Origin: Coleophoma eucalyptorum
Lineage: Eukaryota > Ascomycota > Leotiomycetes > Helotiales > Dermateaceae
Direction: 5' to 3'
NCBI GenBank assembly: GCA_026120035.1
Contig: JALRME010000001.1
Span: forward strand, 2,431,909 to 2,495,908
Length of the DNA: 64,000 bases
This document shows positions 1 through 11,353 of the stretch, piece after piece. How positions within the stretch are numbered: position 1 is the stretch's first letter; every line of letters begins with the position of its first letter. The notes beneath the pieces are model-generated. The model made no database searches, was not told the origin of the DNA, and saw nothing but the letters and a program-made list of their open reading frames with translations. The translations under genes were made by a program, and so were the position numbers.

Positions 1-1244
1 CAAAAAGGCAGCATGTTGACAGTACGCCTTCAAAACCTGTTGAACCTTGGATGGTCGACCAATATGAATCACCTTCCGTTGTCCGAAGTCTGTTCACACC
101 TACAAAGAAGACTGTCATCGATCCAACACCACAGAAAGATGGACAAGTACTTGGTCTGTTTGATCTACTTCAAGAAGATCCCACGCCATCCAAGGCAGGG
201 GAGTTCAAGATACCGCAGAAATCGGCAATCCATGCCACTCCAAGCAAACCAAGATCCACAGACAAACCGTCTGGAACACCTAGGCATAGCAGAACACCTC
301 AGTCCGTCTCTAGACAGTATTTATTAGACACCTTTGCAACGCCGATCAAGAATCGCCAACCTGATGCTCAAGGAGACAAGACTCCTTCGAATACTGTGTC
401 AAAACTTAGCTTTTCTACGCCATCATTTCTCAGGCGAGAGAGCCAGCGATTTCCTATGGCCACAGTCAACGAAAATGAAGATGGCCCTCCGCTTTCACCA
501 CAAATGGTGCGGGTGCCAAGAAAACCGCTAGTCCGAGGACTCAGCAGTATGCTTGCAGGTTTACGACAGATGGAAGATGATGCAGCGGATGAGGACTTGG
601 AAGCCCTACACGAGATGGAGAATGAGATGGCAGGAATAAGCAAGCCTGCACCGGCGAAGCCAAAACTAACAGGACCACCCAAACCCACGGAAGATATCTT
701 GGTTCGAGACAGCCAGCCAGGACTTCCTCTGGGCGGGTTTGACGATGAGGCTTTGTATGACAGCGAACCCGAGGAACCAACACTAGGACGAGACGGTCTA
801 CCACTGAAACCCTACAAGAAGAAAGGTCAAAAGCGCACAACAAGAAGAGTTAACATGCGGCCCAGCCGCGTAAAGCCCAGCACCACAGAATCAAATTCAC
901 TCTACTCAGAAAGTGAAGATGACGATAGCGAAGACGAGCTTCACCAAGATTTCGACGCTTCCACGGTCCGGGAGACGCAGATCGATCCTAACACAGGCTT
1001 TGAGGATGCCCGCAACTTCGACTCGGATACACAATCGGAATATACGGCCTCGGAGGGTGGGACGAGGTATAAGCGACCGGATCAGAGTAAGAAACAGAAG
1101 CGTATTGGGCGGGATGGGAAGATCAAGCGGGTTGCGAGGAAAGTGACTGCGTTGGCGCATCAGAATTTCAAGCGGCTGAAGTTGAGGAATTCGGGAGCGA
1201 AAGGGGGACCGGGACATGGGAGTCGCTTTAGGAGAAAGAAGTAG
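1..1244 (+). CDS. SLD2: DNA replication regulator SLD2/DRC1, 3' part
   Basis: The reading frame is already open at the left edge of the window, so the N-terminus lies outside; the stop is TAG at 1242-1244. Sld2 is a CDK substrate that, once phosphorylated, binds Dpb11 and helps load the replicative helicase at origins. The visible part is hydrophilic and rich in S/T-P sites near its start (FTPTKK, DPTPQKDG, DPTPSK, TPSKP), as expected for a multi-site CDK target. An acidic middle region with several D/E runs follows, then a strongly basic C-terminus (KVTALAHQNFKRLKLR, RFRRKK) typical of fungal Sld2. The missing upstream part should hold the short RecQ4-like N-terminal region. No intron is needed in the visible portion. 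Assignment rests on recognising the TPTKK...PTPQKDGxVLGLFDLL block and the C-terminal basic block. Confidence 0.85.
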   Translation, partial: KRQHVDSTPSKPVEPWMVDQYESPSVVRSLFTPTKKTVIDPTPQKDGQVLGLFDLLQEDPTPSKAGEFKIPQKSAIHATPSKPRSTDKPSGTPRHSRTPQSVSRQYLLDTFATPIKNRQPDAQGDKTPSNTVSKLSFSTPSFLRRESQRFPMATVNENEDGPPLSPQMVRVPRKPLVRGLSSMLAGLRQMEDDAADEDLEALHEMENEMAGISKPAPAKPKLTGPPKPTEDILVRDSQPGLPLGGFDDEALYDSEPEEPTLGRDGLPLKPYKKKGQKRTTRRVNMRPSRVKPSTTESNSLYSESEDDDSEDELHQDFDASTVRETQIDPNTGFEDARNFDSDTQSEYTASEGGTRYKRPDQSKKQKRIGRDGKIKRVARKVTALAHQNFKRLKLRNSGAKGGPGHGSRFRRKK

Positions 1245-1939
1245 AGTGTGTATATGGGAGAGGAACAAAGTATAGGGAGAGGTATGCTCGGGTCACGAAT
1301 ATGTATGAAATGCAATAAATACGAAGCACATGTATAAACTGAAATGACTGAGGGATGAATGATCCATTTATTTATGCCCTTTCCCTATGTCCCGTTGCGT
1401 ATAATTGAAAAGAACCACATGCGTACAATACGTACAATACGTACATAAAACTCAGAGACCGTCCAAATCAAGTGTCTCATCATAAAGGACAGCTTAATTT
1501 GCTTCTCAACATCTCCGATCCTCCACCGCTAGCTTATTAAAAGACATCCAGGTATAGTGCATAAACCATCTTTCATCGAATCTTCATCCACATCCTCGTC
1601 ACGTCCCTGTATTCCCTCCTCCCTTTTCTTCGAAAAGGCACAAACACAAAAACATTGCCCAAAGTTTCCACTCTTTCTTTGATTGAACTCCGTCCCAAAT
1701 GCTCCAATGACAAGAAATACCCATGTATACAACGTTTAGAGCCGAATGACTTTCCAAACTCTTTCGTCATCCGACCGTCGGCACAACCCACAATGATATA
1801 CGTGGTTGCTCGATTTATCAAGACTATGCACGCTGAAAGCTGTCAAATTCTTTTCTTACTTTGTCGTTCCCGCTCTATTCGAAATCTCATATCTGTCGTT
1901 TAAATCTCCATAACACTGTCTCGTTCGTCGAGTGGCGAC
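1245..1939. other. Intergenic, convergent 3' ends
   Basis: This lies between the 3' ends of the SLD2 and FIG1-like genes. It contains a short CGTACAATA repeat around 1421-1447 and only short ORFs without recognisable features. I see no gene here. Confidence 0.6.
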
Positions 1940-2895
1940 TTAACCAAATGTCTCGCTAAGAACTCGGATACTGAGGATCATGACAAGCAGACCAATTGTA
2001 ACAATAATCAGCAACGCAAATCCAAACCATCCAAGTACCATGGCGGTAGTTCCAACACCACTCTTGACACTGCCGTTTCCTAAGTCTTGTGCTATAATTG
2101 ACGCGGCCACTGATGCGGTATGTTGCCAGAGGACGGAGACGAGCACAAAGATGGAAGCGATGAAGATGATGGCCAGAGCCACTTGAGAGACTGGTCGTGA
2201 TGGGAAGGGCTTAACCTCTCGCTCACTTCCACTAGCATCTTCCTCCTCATGCCATCCTGGGAAAGTTGCGAGAAGAAGAAGGCAAATGAAGGCAAAGATG
2301 ATTGCAACGATGCTGTGTATATGTCAATAAATATTCATACATATAATCTCACCAGGAGTTAAACTTACACTAAGTACGGGAACACGATCATATCCTTGAA
2401 CTGGCTTGCGAGCCAGAGCAAATTCAGTGGATCCTGGTCGACGCTCACTTCATTTGCCAGCGCGGTTGCATTGTTACTGCAAAGCCACGCTCCTCCATCT
2501 GGGTTGATACAAATACCAAAGTACCCAACTCTAGCTGAGAACTTGGCTTGGCCGACAATATTAGAAATGGCTGTGTGGACATTATAATCGGTTTGGACGG
2601 TTGAAGGTACGGCATTGTATTGTTGGTAGTAGAGAGAGATGAGGAAGATGTCGGGAATAAGAGGTGACGATGATGAGCATCCTGCAAGTAGTAGTGCTGT
2701 CCACCGGTTAGCTTGGCAATTGAATTCTGAGGATTGTGCTTACAGAGTAATATTATCGCAACGGCAATCAAGATCATAAGCACATGATGGTATCCAAGGA
2801 AAGGTATCAGCCCTGAGGTATGTTAGCATGGAGTAAAGCAAACTCTCCGACAGTGTTGCCATACTCAGCCATCCAACCTGAAACCGTTGTGCCAT
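1940..2895 (-). CDS. FIG1-like Ca2+ regulator / membrane fusion protein
   Basis: Four exons on the minus strand: 2865-2895, 2744-2812, 2369-2696 and 1940-2312. They are joined by GT-AG introns of 52, 47 and 56 bp and give about 266 residues. The FIG1 family is a claudin-like four-span plasma-membrane protein family that aids low-affinity Ca2+ entry and membrane fusion during mating and hyphal fusion. A first hydrophobic helix (HHVLMILIAVAIILLSLLLAG) runs into a CSSSSPLIPDIF stretch. A tract with the family's GYFGIC...WLCSNN cysteine pattern comes next, followed by three further hydrophobic helices near the C-terminus. In the second intron the acceptor at 2697 is used rather than the nearer downstream AG, because the latter makes an immediate TGA. 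The 31-nt first exon is the least certain part; it was chosen as the only nearby ATG with a usable donor in the right phase. Confidence 0.8.
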
Positions 2896-3959
2896 TCCGC
2901 CGGCTACGATTTATTAACCTGCTACTTAGTCTACCACTCCGGTCCTCCTTCTGCGGAGCGACTGAGGGAGACGAAGGTCGTGGAGTGCTGCAAAGCTTGA
3001 AGGTTGAGGGAGGAATGCGGGAGGCGCCAGACAGGAATGTAGAGATTCAAGTCTAGAACGGTGGCCTCTCTTCGAGTGATCGTGAATGTGGATATCGAAG
3101 ATTGAACGACTTGAAAGAAGATTATGTCAGAGAACCTGCAATTGTTTAAAGAAGGGTTGGGGGGAGCGTAGCAGAGATATTTTGAGATTTGTATATGCAA
3201 GAGTCAAGTCCAGGTGGGAGTTTGCGGGATCCTTCTTTTCTCGAGAAGAGTTGCGTGTTCAAGAATTCAAATGGCTGGGAAAGTCGCATTTCGAGGAGGC
3301 TGGCAATGCTAAGTGAGACCCTGGAAATGTCAATAGCGCTAGTGGTTGCCGCGACAATAGCAGGGGCTGCTCAGATAATCGGGGTTAGCGCTCTAAATAG
3401 CCCGCTCTTAATGGATATGAGTGGTCAGCAATCAAGGACAGCCACCAGCGCCACAACCACGGAAAGCTTATCTGACACAGCGCCCTCGTCATTGCACGTC
3501 TAAATTCCTGGTGGTGATAGATGGAGGTGCATGGAACGGGCAACAATGGGACAATAAAACCATCGCCGGTCGCTAAAGCTGACTAGAACAACTTAAACTT
3601 GTATTTTCCTTTGAAGTCTGCCATTAGGGTCAGGATTGTATGAAATACGAAGTACTCACCGTGCTTGTTACATGCTCCAATGTCATTGCCAACCACCGAC
3701 TTATCAGCAAGCGACCTTAGACGATTCGTGCCAACTCATATCACCGCATAGCAACGCGACAGCAGCGGTCAGTACGTACTCAAGCGCCGAGCTCGCCAAG
3801 AGACGAGCTGTGCAGGTTTCACGTGAATCAAAATGAATATCTTTCGAAAAGTATGAGTTAATGCATTTTTTTAGGCAGAAACGTATTTCTGGATTTTCTA
3901 GCTTTTCTGGCTCTAATTTCTGCTTTAGAACCAACGTCTCTCAAACCCACCACCGACCT
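2896..3959. other. Intergenic, no gene seen
   Basis: This holds the 5' flank of the FIG1-like gene and the 3' flank of the GH93 gene. ORFs up to about 100 codons occur on both strands, but none shows a domain, signal peptide or splice continuity. Confidence 0.5.
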
Positions 3960-5111
3960 TTATTTTGCTTGGGCCAGTGCCTGCTCCAGATCAATCACAC
4001 TAACAGTGACTTTGTTTGTCGTGCTAGGCGGGAGTATGCCACCACCAGCAATGAGTACATGGTTCGGATAATCCTTGAACACCCGCAAGCTACGAGTATA
4101 AGACACAGGCGCTGGTGTATCGGCGATCTTCCAAGCGTCCACAGCACCAAGCTCTGTATTTAAAAAGACCTGAGTCAAGGAACCACTGCTGACGATAATG
4201 GTGCCATGGGGTCCCCCGACGGGAGACCAGGTCACATATGGTGAGGATGTCGGGTGTACTCCGTTCGCAACGATTGGGTAACCCGTAGACTCATTGAAGT
4301 TAAGTGGGCTGTCATTGATGCGATAGTAGACGGGAAACTGATAACCCGTGACATTTCCCCAGTCTGGTCCACCTCCATATTCATAGGTCATAATATACTT
4401 CCCATTGGGTAGATGCGTGACAGTTGTCATCCCAGGTCGAGCCGTGTAGGTGCTATACTCGACATCAGGTACGATAGGGGCCCATGAAACGAGATCAGAG
4501 GACGTCGTATGAACAAGATTCTGCCCGTAGAGTGGATCCCGTTGGTCAGAATAATAGCAGATGATTTCTCCCTTGTAGTAGAGGAGAAATGGCTCCCAAA
4601 TCGCAGGAATTCCATTGTCAGGAATAGCAGCTCCACCATCGGCTACCTTGGATACAAATTCCCAAGTATAGCCCTTGTCTCTGCTAGCATAGATATCGAT
4701 CTGTGTCAAGCTTAGATCGGTGGGAATGGAATTTCCGGCAGCTAATATTGTGCCCGCGGAGAAATTTCCAACTGGTGCCGGCAGTTCATACAAGAAAGGC
4801 TGATAACGAAGGCCCCATCCATTGACTTGATCAGTGATCTTGGAAATCATTTTCCAAGTCTCACCTCCATCGGTACTCTTATAGATTGGAAAATAGACCA
4901 ATGGCGGTTCCGGGGAATAATTTTCCCACGTAGCCAAAAGAACGCCATTCTCAAGCTCTACTGTGCGAGCATAGAGGGTCTGAGGATCAGTGTAGTTGGT
5001 GGGCGGCGTGAAAATGGTGACGTTGGAAAATGTGCTGAAGGGCTTTAGGTGTGGCACAGCAGAAACAGCTACCGACAAGAGGGAGACACCTAAGACGGTA
5101 GGAAACCACAT
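3960..5111 (-). CDS. Secreted GH93-type exo-alpha-L-1,5-arabinanase
   Basis: Single-exon gene of about 383 residues, starting at the ATG at 5111. The frame stays open upstream to 5237, but only this start puts a signal peptide (MWFPTVLGVSLLSVAVSAVP) at the N-terminus. The protein is a six-bladed beta-propeller of the sialidase-like BNR type, with Asp-box motifs STDGGETW and SRDKGYTW. Fungal GH93 enzymes release arabinobiose from the ends of linear arabinan in plant cell walls. Two glutamates at the expected kind of spacing, in IWEPFLLYY and MTYEYGGG about 71 residues apart, are good candidates for the catalytic pair described for Fusarium Arb93A. Several N-x-S/T sequons fit a secreted glycoprotein. 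An intron-free secreted hydrolase points to plant-material degradation. Substrate is inferred from family only. Confidence 0.85.
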   Translation of the reverse strand: MWFPTVLGVSLLSVAVSAVPHLKPFSTFSNVTIFTPPTNYTDPQTLYARTVELENGVLLATWENYSPEPPLVYFPIYKSTDGGETWKMISKITDQVNGWGLRYQPFLYELPAPVGNFSAGTILAAGNSIPTDLSLTQIDIYASRDKGYTWEFVSKVADGGAAIPDNGIPAIWEPFLLYYKGEIICYYSDQRDPLYGQNLVHTTSSDLVSWAPIVPDVEYSTYTARPGMTTVTHLPNGKYIMTYEYGGGPDWGNVTGYQFPVYYRINDSPLNFNESTGYPIVANGVHPTSSPYVTWSPVGGPHGTIIVSSGSLTQVFLNTELGAVDAWKIADTPAPVSYTRSLRVFKDYPNHVLIAGGGILPPSTTNKVTVSVIDLEQALAQAK

Positions 5112-5720
5112 TATTGCGAGAATTGAGAAACAAGCGGCACTTAACCAACCATTCGCCGTATGAAGGAAAGGCGGACAATTTATACCTGCATTGGAGCTCG
5201 TCTTAGAGACTGTTTGCCCCTCAATTGAAGAAATCATTTCCCGGAAAATTACCCCGCAGAAAAAGATGCCATTGCCAGAACTTTTGAGTGTAATCCGCCG
5301 GGGACCGAAGACATGCTAGGATGAATAACTCTTGCCTTGACGATAATGATCTCGCATCTTACCACCGTACAGCCGGAATATCTTCATTAGATGCGCACCA
5401 ATCAAAAGCTCCGAGGCAGGGGAGCCGTACCAATCGAACTGCAGGTTGGAACCGCACCTAGGTATCTTCTGCATGGCCTGGTACTTAAACAATATTAGAT
5501 CAGATGTTCTATAGATTGCACCACCAAGAGAGAATAGATTAATGCGGAGGAGGACAAGTTGTTGTTGTGTGTCTCTGGACAAATGTGTGGAGATGGGGAA
5601 CGAGCTCGGCCTTTCTTTGATCCATGTAGACGACCCTTGCGTGATGTCACCAGCTGGCGAACCTGTGAACTCAACAATATCAACGTCTCCCATTGATCAA
5701 TCATCATAGTCCCGGAAACC
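5112..5720. promoter_or_regulatory. Divergent promoter region, GH93 / peroxiredoxin
   Basis: Head-to-head intergenic region of about 610 bp between the start codons of the arabinanase (minus strand) and the peroxiredoxin (plus strand). The ORFs across it are shadow frames. No specific regulatory element was recognised. Confidence 0.5.
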
Positions 5721-6483
5721 ATGGCTGCTACACACGCACTTCGTAGAGTTGCTCTTAACGCCTCCCGCTCAGGCAGAGGCTTCCACAGCACAGCCCGTTC
5801 CTTTATCAAGGTTGGCGACAAGCTACCTAACCTCGATGTTCTTGTTGAGAACTCTCCTGGCAACAAGGTCAATTTGAGCGAGCTTGCTACTGGCAAAGCT
5901 TTAATTATTGGGGTTCCAGCTGCCTTCAGTGAGTGACAATCAAGCTGCACTGGCACTTATAGAGCTTCAGTAGTTACTAACAATTCCGCGCAGGCCCTTC
6001 ATGTTCAAACTCTCACATTCCTGGTTACATCAATTCGCCAAAGTTGAAGAGTGCCGGTGATGTCTTTGTAATTGCTGTCAACGATCCATTCGTGTATGTA
6101 TCCCTGACCGAACTTTGTCTCGGGCCTAACAAATCCTAGAACCAAGGCTTGGGGAGCATCATTGGACCCCATTGGTGAATCTGGGGTAAGACAAAGCGAA
6201 TAATCAGCCTGACAAAATCAAGTACTGATTCCATAATAGATAAGATTTTTGGGTGATCCCACTGCAAAGTATACTGAGGCTTTGGACCTTGCCTTCGATG
6301 GAACGGCCATTTTTGGTGGGCCCCGAAGCAAGCGATATGCCATGGTGGTTGAGGATGGAAAGGTCAAAGAGCTGCATGTAGAGCCAGATAACACTGGTCT
6401 TGACGGTAAGTTAGCACCGAGAATTTGAAAGACCACTTATGCTAATAGAAACAGTCTCTGCAGCGGAAAAAGTTTTGAAGTAA
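5721..6483 (+). CDS. Mitochondrial PRX5-type peroxiredoxin, 1-Cys form
   Basis: Five exons: 5721-5928, 5994-6093, 6140-6185, 6240-6405 and 6455-6483, with introns of 46-65 bp, giving 182 residues. The enzyme reduces hydrogen peroxide and organic peroxides using thioredoxin or glutathione systems. The first 28 residues are basic, serine/alanine-rich and contain RGFHSTARS, a typical fungal mitochondrial presequence with a processing-like site. The peroxidatic site reads PAAFSPSCSNSHIPGY, the PRX5 signature with serine in the usual threonine position. That cysteine is the only one in the whole protein, so the enzyme must act as a 1-Cys peroxiredoxin. Downstream blocks VNDPFVTKAWG and GGPRSKRYAMVV are also PRX5-like. 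All five exons join in frame and preserve the family sequence, so the model is solid. Confidence 0.93.
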
Positions 6484-8269
6484 TGTAAACCTTTGTGTAC
6501 TCTTGAGAAATGTACAACAGCCAGAACGACGTCTTTGGAGGTGAATTACTCAAATATGTATAGTGAAACGAAATGAATCTTGACATCTCAAACTCAAAGA
6601 CCTAATCTGAACCCGTGAAGCACGTGTCTGGAAGTATAGTTGCCAGAGACGAGGTTAATGTTCAATAATTCGTTCGATCACTACTTTGCAATGATTGTAT
6701 TTCCTTGTTTCTCCTTTTTTTTTTTAAAAAAAAAAAGCTGAGACTTGTATCCGTTGCACAAATGAATCAGGTTTTGATTAATTTCAACTAGACTGAGATC
6801 TCTTCTCCTCTTATTCCAAACTTCCGCATCTTCGGATTGAGTCGAACATTTGCATCCCGGTGTTTTCGGATGAGTCCTGAAACAAGTTGTAGGTTGGAAC
6901 CACTGACAGTCAGCAATGGCTCTGTCTGACAAGCTTGTAGATTAAGTTTTGATACGAGGCATAGATATGCTAGCAGATCTTGGGCCTGGACCTGGGCCTT
7001 TGTCAAGTCCAGATGGCCGACGATCGTAGTCAACTCAATATCTCTAACAAGAAACCTACTGCGATAGCACAGCATAGTCTCTGTTAGATATGAACGTGTC
7101 GATGAGCCCTACTGCCGAAAAGATCTAGGCAGAGCTTGACCAACAGATTACACTGAAATACCAAGTGAATATTCTCCAATATCAAGAACTACTACAATCG
7201 TCAATCTTTCCTATCCATCAAGCACGATATATACCACTCTCAGGTGATGGAGTTCCATGCGGCTCTCAAACCCTAGTTGCCTAGGGATCCAACAGCTTGC
7301 ATCCAACAAGCGGAAACAAGTTGAGATATAGCGCCAAGGCGGAAGTCTCGTGGTGCTTCAAGATGATGTATCTAATCTATTCGGGTTGCCACAAATGATT
7401 CAAGATCTTCCACCTCCGGTATCAGTCCACGCCACCACCTTTCAGTCAAAATGTGACTGCATGTTGCAGAATGCATCAACTCATCAGGAAGCTGCACTGG
7501 AATATCAAGATAAGGTGAAACATACTAGCGGACACCTGTCTTCATCACTTCTACACTAATATCAATGAGACAACCAAGAATCAGTACTGTCAGCGATATG
7601 GACTTATAACGTAGACCTCATCCTAGAAATCTCTATCGGAGCCATGGTTTGTCAAGTCCTGTGAAGAGGCCTGTTCATGCCACTAAACCCGACTACTATG
7701 TGGACGAAGCCCAGTGCTTATTGTACATGTCTTGGTGTACACAGTAACGATCTTGGCCACTCACAAATTTTGAGCCGAGACCCTGCATGTTGGTCAGGTA
7801 ATTCTTCATCACGTGTTTCGGGAGAGATTCGGGTATTCCCTAGAATCCGTCGAACGGACCCGCGCTGACAGATGATGATGCTCAGGAGCGACGCCGCACC
7901 GTGACGGTCCTTCCTACCTTTCTATACACATATCAAACGACTTCTTAGTGCGATCAGAACCTTCATCCTGGCTATCGCTACCTCTGCCAGGCCACTTGCA
8001 ACCTCAAGAGCATCACACGACCTTGTCCTAACCTTGTGTCTCACATCCCATATCGGCCGTCGTAGCCTTGCCTCGTGTGCCTGAATCTCGTCTTCATCTG
8101 ACGGGTTCGAGCACATCTTCGTACCGCCGACACCATTTCTTCCCAAACGAAGAAGAGAAAGGCGGCTGAGGCGACTGTTGAACGATCCGCAACACGCTCC
8201 AGCAAGAGACTCGCCTCAGCACCAGCAGCTGCAACCCTTCCAACGCCACTTACGATCCCAGCAAGCACT
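6484..8269. other. Intergenic, 1.8 kb, with an A/T palindrome
   Basis: This lies between the peroxiredoxin and the RBR ligase. It contains a run of 11 T followed directly by 11 A at 6715-6736, which could form a hairpin, just downstream of the peroxiredoxin. Short ORFs occur, including a 95-codon one at 6788-7075 on the minus strand, but none could be assigned. The last few hundred bases are probably the promoter and leader of the RBR gene. Confidence 0.5.
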
Positions 8270-9961
8270 ATGGATTCCGAAGACGATTTCATGTCTGGTA
8301 TGTCGAGTGAGGACGATGTCCTGCAAGACGAGAGTGACAACGATGATGCATCCAACGATGGTAGGTCGGATCTGTGCCCACTCCATATACACCATCTTGG
8401 CGTACTCGTGCTGACGAATATGTGAAACAGATTTCAATTTCGACGAACCAGAACCAGATGATTTGGGGTATTCGCAGAAAGACGAGGTGAAGAAGGAGAA
8501 AAAATCGTTTGACGTTACGTATAAAGTCCACCACCCTGAAGATATCCAACGCCAACAGGATGACCTCATCGATGAGGTTAACATGATCCTTGATATCAAA
8601 AAGGAGGAAGCTGCAATCCTTCTGAGACATTTCCGATGGAACAAGGAAAGGCTAATAGAGGACTACATGGATCGCCCTAAAAAAGTGCTAGAGAGTGCTG
8701 GTCTTGGACCAAGCACCAGTGGGCCACCAAAACTGGAGGTAATCGATGGATTCGCATGCGATATCTGCTGCGAAGATGAGCCAGGCCTGGAGTCATTCGC
8801 CATGAAATGTGGCCACCGATACTGCATCAACTGCTATAATCAGTACCTGGCTCAGAAAATCAAGGAGGAAGGTGAAGCTGCACGAATTCAGTGTCCTCAA
8901 GATGGCTGCAAGCGGATTATCGATGCCAAATCGCTCGATCTTTTGGTTACCGCGGACCTTCAGACACGATACCGAGAACTCCTCACTAGGACTTATGTCG
9001 AAGATAAAGAAATCTTGAAGTGGTGCCCAGCTCCAGACTGCCAGAATGCAATTGAGTGCGGTATTAAGAAGAAGGATCTCGACAAAGTTGTGCCAACTGT
9101 TGTCTGCGACTGCAAGCATCGTTTCTGCTTTGGGTGTATTTTGGCAGAGCATCAACCAGCACCCTGTGATTTAGTGAAGCGATGGTTAAAGAAGTGTGCC
9201 GACGATTCAGAGACTGCGAACTGGATCCATGCCAACACGAAGGAGTGTCCCAGGTGTAATTCAACCATCGAAAAGAACGGGGGCTGCAACCACATGACAT
9301 GTAGGAAGTGCAAGCATGAGTTCTGCTGGATGTGCATGGGGCTCTGGTCCGAGCATGGTACGAGCTGGTACAACTGTAATCGATTCGAAGAGAAGAGCGG
9401 GGCTGAAGCTCGTGATGCTCAAGCCAAGTCTCGCGTCTCCCTTGAGCGATACCTCCATTATTACAACCGTTATGCAAATCACGAGCAATCTGCAAAGCTG
9501 GACAAAGACATCTATCAGAAGACTGAGAAGAAGATGATCCAACTGCAGTCTGCATCGGGAATGTCCTGGATTGAGGTTCAATATCTCAATTCCGCTTCAC
9601 AAGCACTCCAGACATGTCGTCAAACATTGAAATGGACATATGCATTTGCCTTTTACCTAGCACGCAACAATCTTACAGTGATGTTTGAAGACAACCAGAA
9701 AGATCTCGAGATGGCTGTCGAAGCACTCTCTGAGATGTTCGAAAAACCAGTGCAAGATCTAGCAGACCCGAAGTTAAAAGTAGAGATCATGGACAAGACA
9801 TCCTATTGCAACAAACGTAGAGTAATTTTGCTCGCCGACACTGCAGATAACTTAGCCAATGGTGAGTGAACCTTGCATCATAAGACATATGAGGGATGAA
9901 TTGAACTAACAATCGTTTTTCTGTAGGGGAATGGGAATTTGGCTCAGATGCAACCGCCTAG
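8270..9961 (+). CDS. Ariadne-type RBR E3 ubiquitin ligase
   Basis: Three exons: 8270-8360, 8431-9861 and 9927-9961, giving 518 residues. RBR ligases pass ubiquitin from E2 to a catalytic cysteine in RING2 and then to the substrate. After an acidic N-terminus and a UBA-like helical region come RING1 (starting near residue 140, CDICCEDE...CGHRYCINC), the IBR domain (CPAPDCQNAIEC...CDCKHRFCFGC) and RING2 (CPRCNSTIEKNGGCNHMTC). The predicted active-site cysteine is the one in NHMTC, about residue 321. The C-terminal 170 residues form the helical Ariadne domain that autoinhibits these enzymes. Length and order match fungal HHARI/ARI1 orthologues (the yeast relative is Hel1/Itt1-like). The small third exon adds GEWEFGSDATA and the stop. 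The start was chosen because exon 1 encodes the acidic leader usual in this family. Confidence 0.93.
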
Positions 9962-11353
9962 ATTAATGATGGTCCGTTCTGACTTTTGTGCTGCGTATTG
10001 CTTCAATTGCAAATCGAAAGATAGAAATGGTCAAATTTCGATCTGTCGGATAGCTTCACATCCTTTCACCTCCCAGGCATTAAATCGGCGTTGATTCGAG
10101 CTTTCTTGGGGCTCTTCATTCTGTAACGTTCCTCGGCGTACACGATCTCATCCCCGGCATACTACAGGCTCATTTCCTATTATTGCATTCTACAAATTTC
10201 TTAGGGCATGGGGATTCGGAGTATCGAGGCGTATGTGAAATGGACCAGTCAACCATCGGATACGACTTAGCAATTAGGTGTCAATTTTTCTCTCGATTGA
10301 GAGATTTAAACGAAGGGTGATGGGGTGCAGTGGATCCATCGGGAAGAACATTGCCACGCAGTATTTGAATGGTTAGCATATTATGCAATGCCATACTGCT
10401 TCTCTATATTCTTCCTGCTAGGACTTTCCCGACGTTCTCTTGTCTCTTGTTCTCTTTTGTTTTGACATTTTTATGCCTGCTATTTTGACGTATTTTGCGC
10501 CCTTCTTTAAGATGTACTGTTCGTTGCTACTCCTGTACTTACCTGTTTCTCACTGTAAAGCAGAACGAAGCAAACGAAGCAAACGAAGGGGCAGGGCAGG
10601 GAATTTCCCTTTTCATGATATGCGTACGAGAATGGCGCTTGAAGGAACTCAGAACAGGGGCTGTAGGGCAACAGATATTAAAGGCTTCTGCAGTAGAATT
10701 CAAAGAATACGTGGACTCTTAAAAAAATTACTATGATCAATTTCGTGCCTTGCCTAGAGTATGCGTATCATATAGTAGGGACATAATCGTTCAAGAATTT
10801 TTTTTTCGAATACTGAGCTTGTGCTTGATTGGGCATTAAAAACAATGCTTCCGTTCAGATAGAGTTTCTTTTGGAGAAATTAAGTTATCTATCACTAGTG
10901 ACCAAGAATCTATTATTATACTTATACAATCTCTGGCATTGGAAGTACGATTAAGAAGTGATAATACTTGAGTTTACCGGTTATATAGCAGCCACCCCTT
11001 GTTCTCAAGAGGCGAACAAAAGTACGATTCCTTGAACGCGTTTTTTATTCATAGGTACTGTCTGCTTCATTTTGTTCTAAGTGAATGGCGTTCACCCTGT
11101 AATCCACTCGCACAATCCGGTATCCCATAAAATTTATGTACTGTGTCTCGAAAGTGAATACAATTGATCAAGAGACCTGAGCCCGTCAATCTACTCCATG
11201 CCCCCAACTGCTTCAATCCCGCGCCATCAATAATATACGCCAAACACCATGCTTCCCAAATCATTATAATCCCTCAATCTTCACCACTTCGCGGTGAGGA
11301 ACCAACTAGTGTTCTTCACCATCATATAATACATAGAATCAAGCGACGCCTTA
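9962..11353. other. Intergenic, 1.4 kb, AT-rich
   Basis: These are the tails of the RBR gene and of EXO1, which converge here. A small direct repeat (AACGAAGCA units near 10565-10590) and A/T runs are visible. Short ORFs have no recognisable features. Confidence 0.55.

Noticed and set aside
1421..1447. CGTACAATA direct repeats as a possible array
   Set aside because: Only two to three copies of a 9-base unit; a simple local repeat, no CRISPR or minisatellite structure.
3189..3503. 104-codon ORF between FIG1-like and GH93 genes
   Set aside because: A weakly hydrophobic segment but no signal peptide, domain or promoter evidence.
6788..7075. 95-codon minus-strand ORF, weakly reminiscent of a cyanovirin-N-like C-terminus
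   Set aside because: Only a few matching positions; no matching first half, no ATG context or splice partner found.
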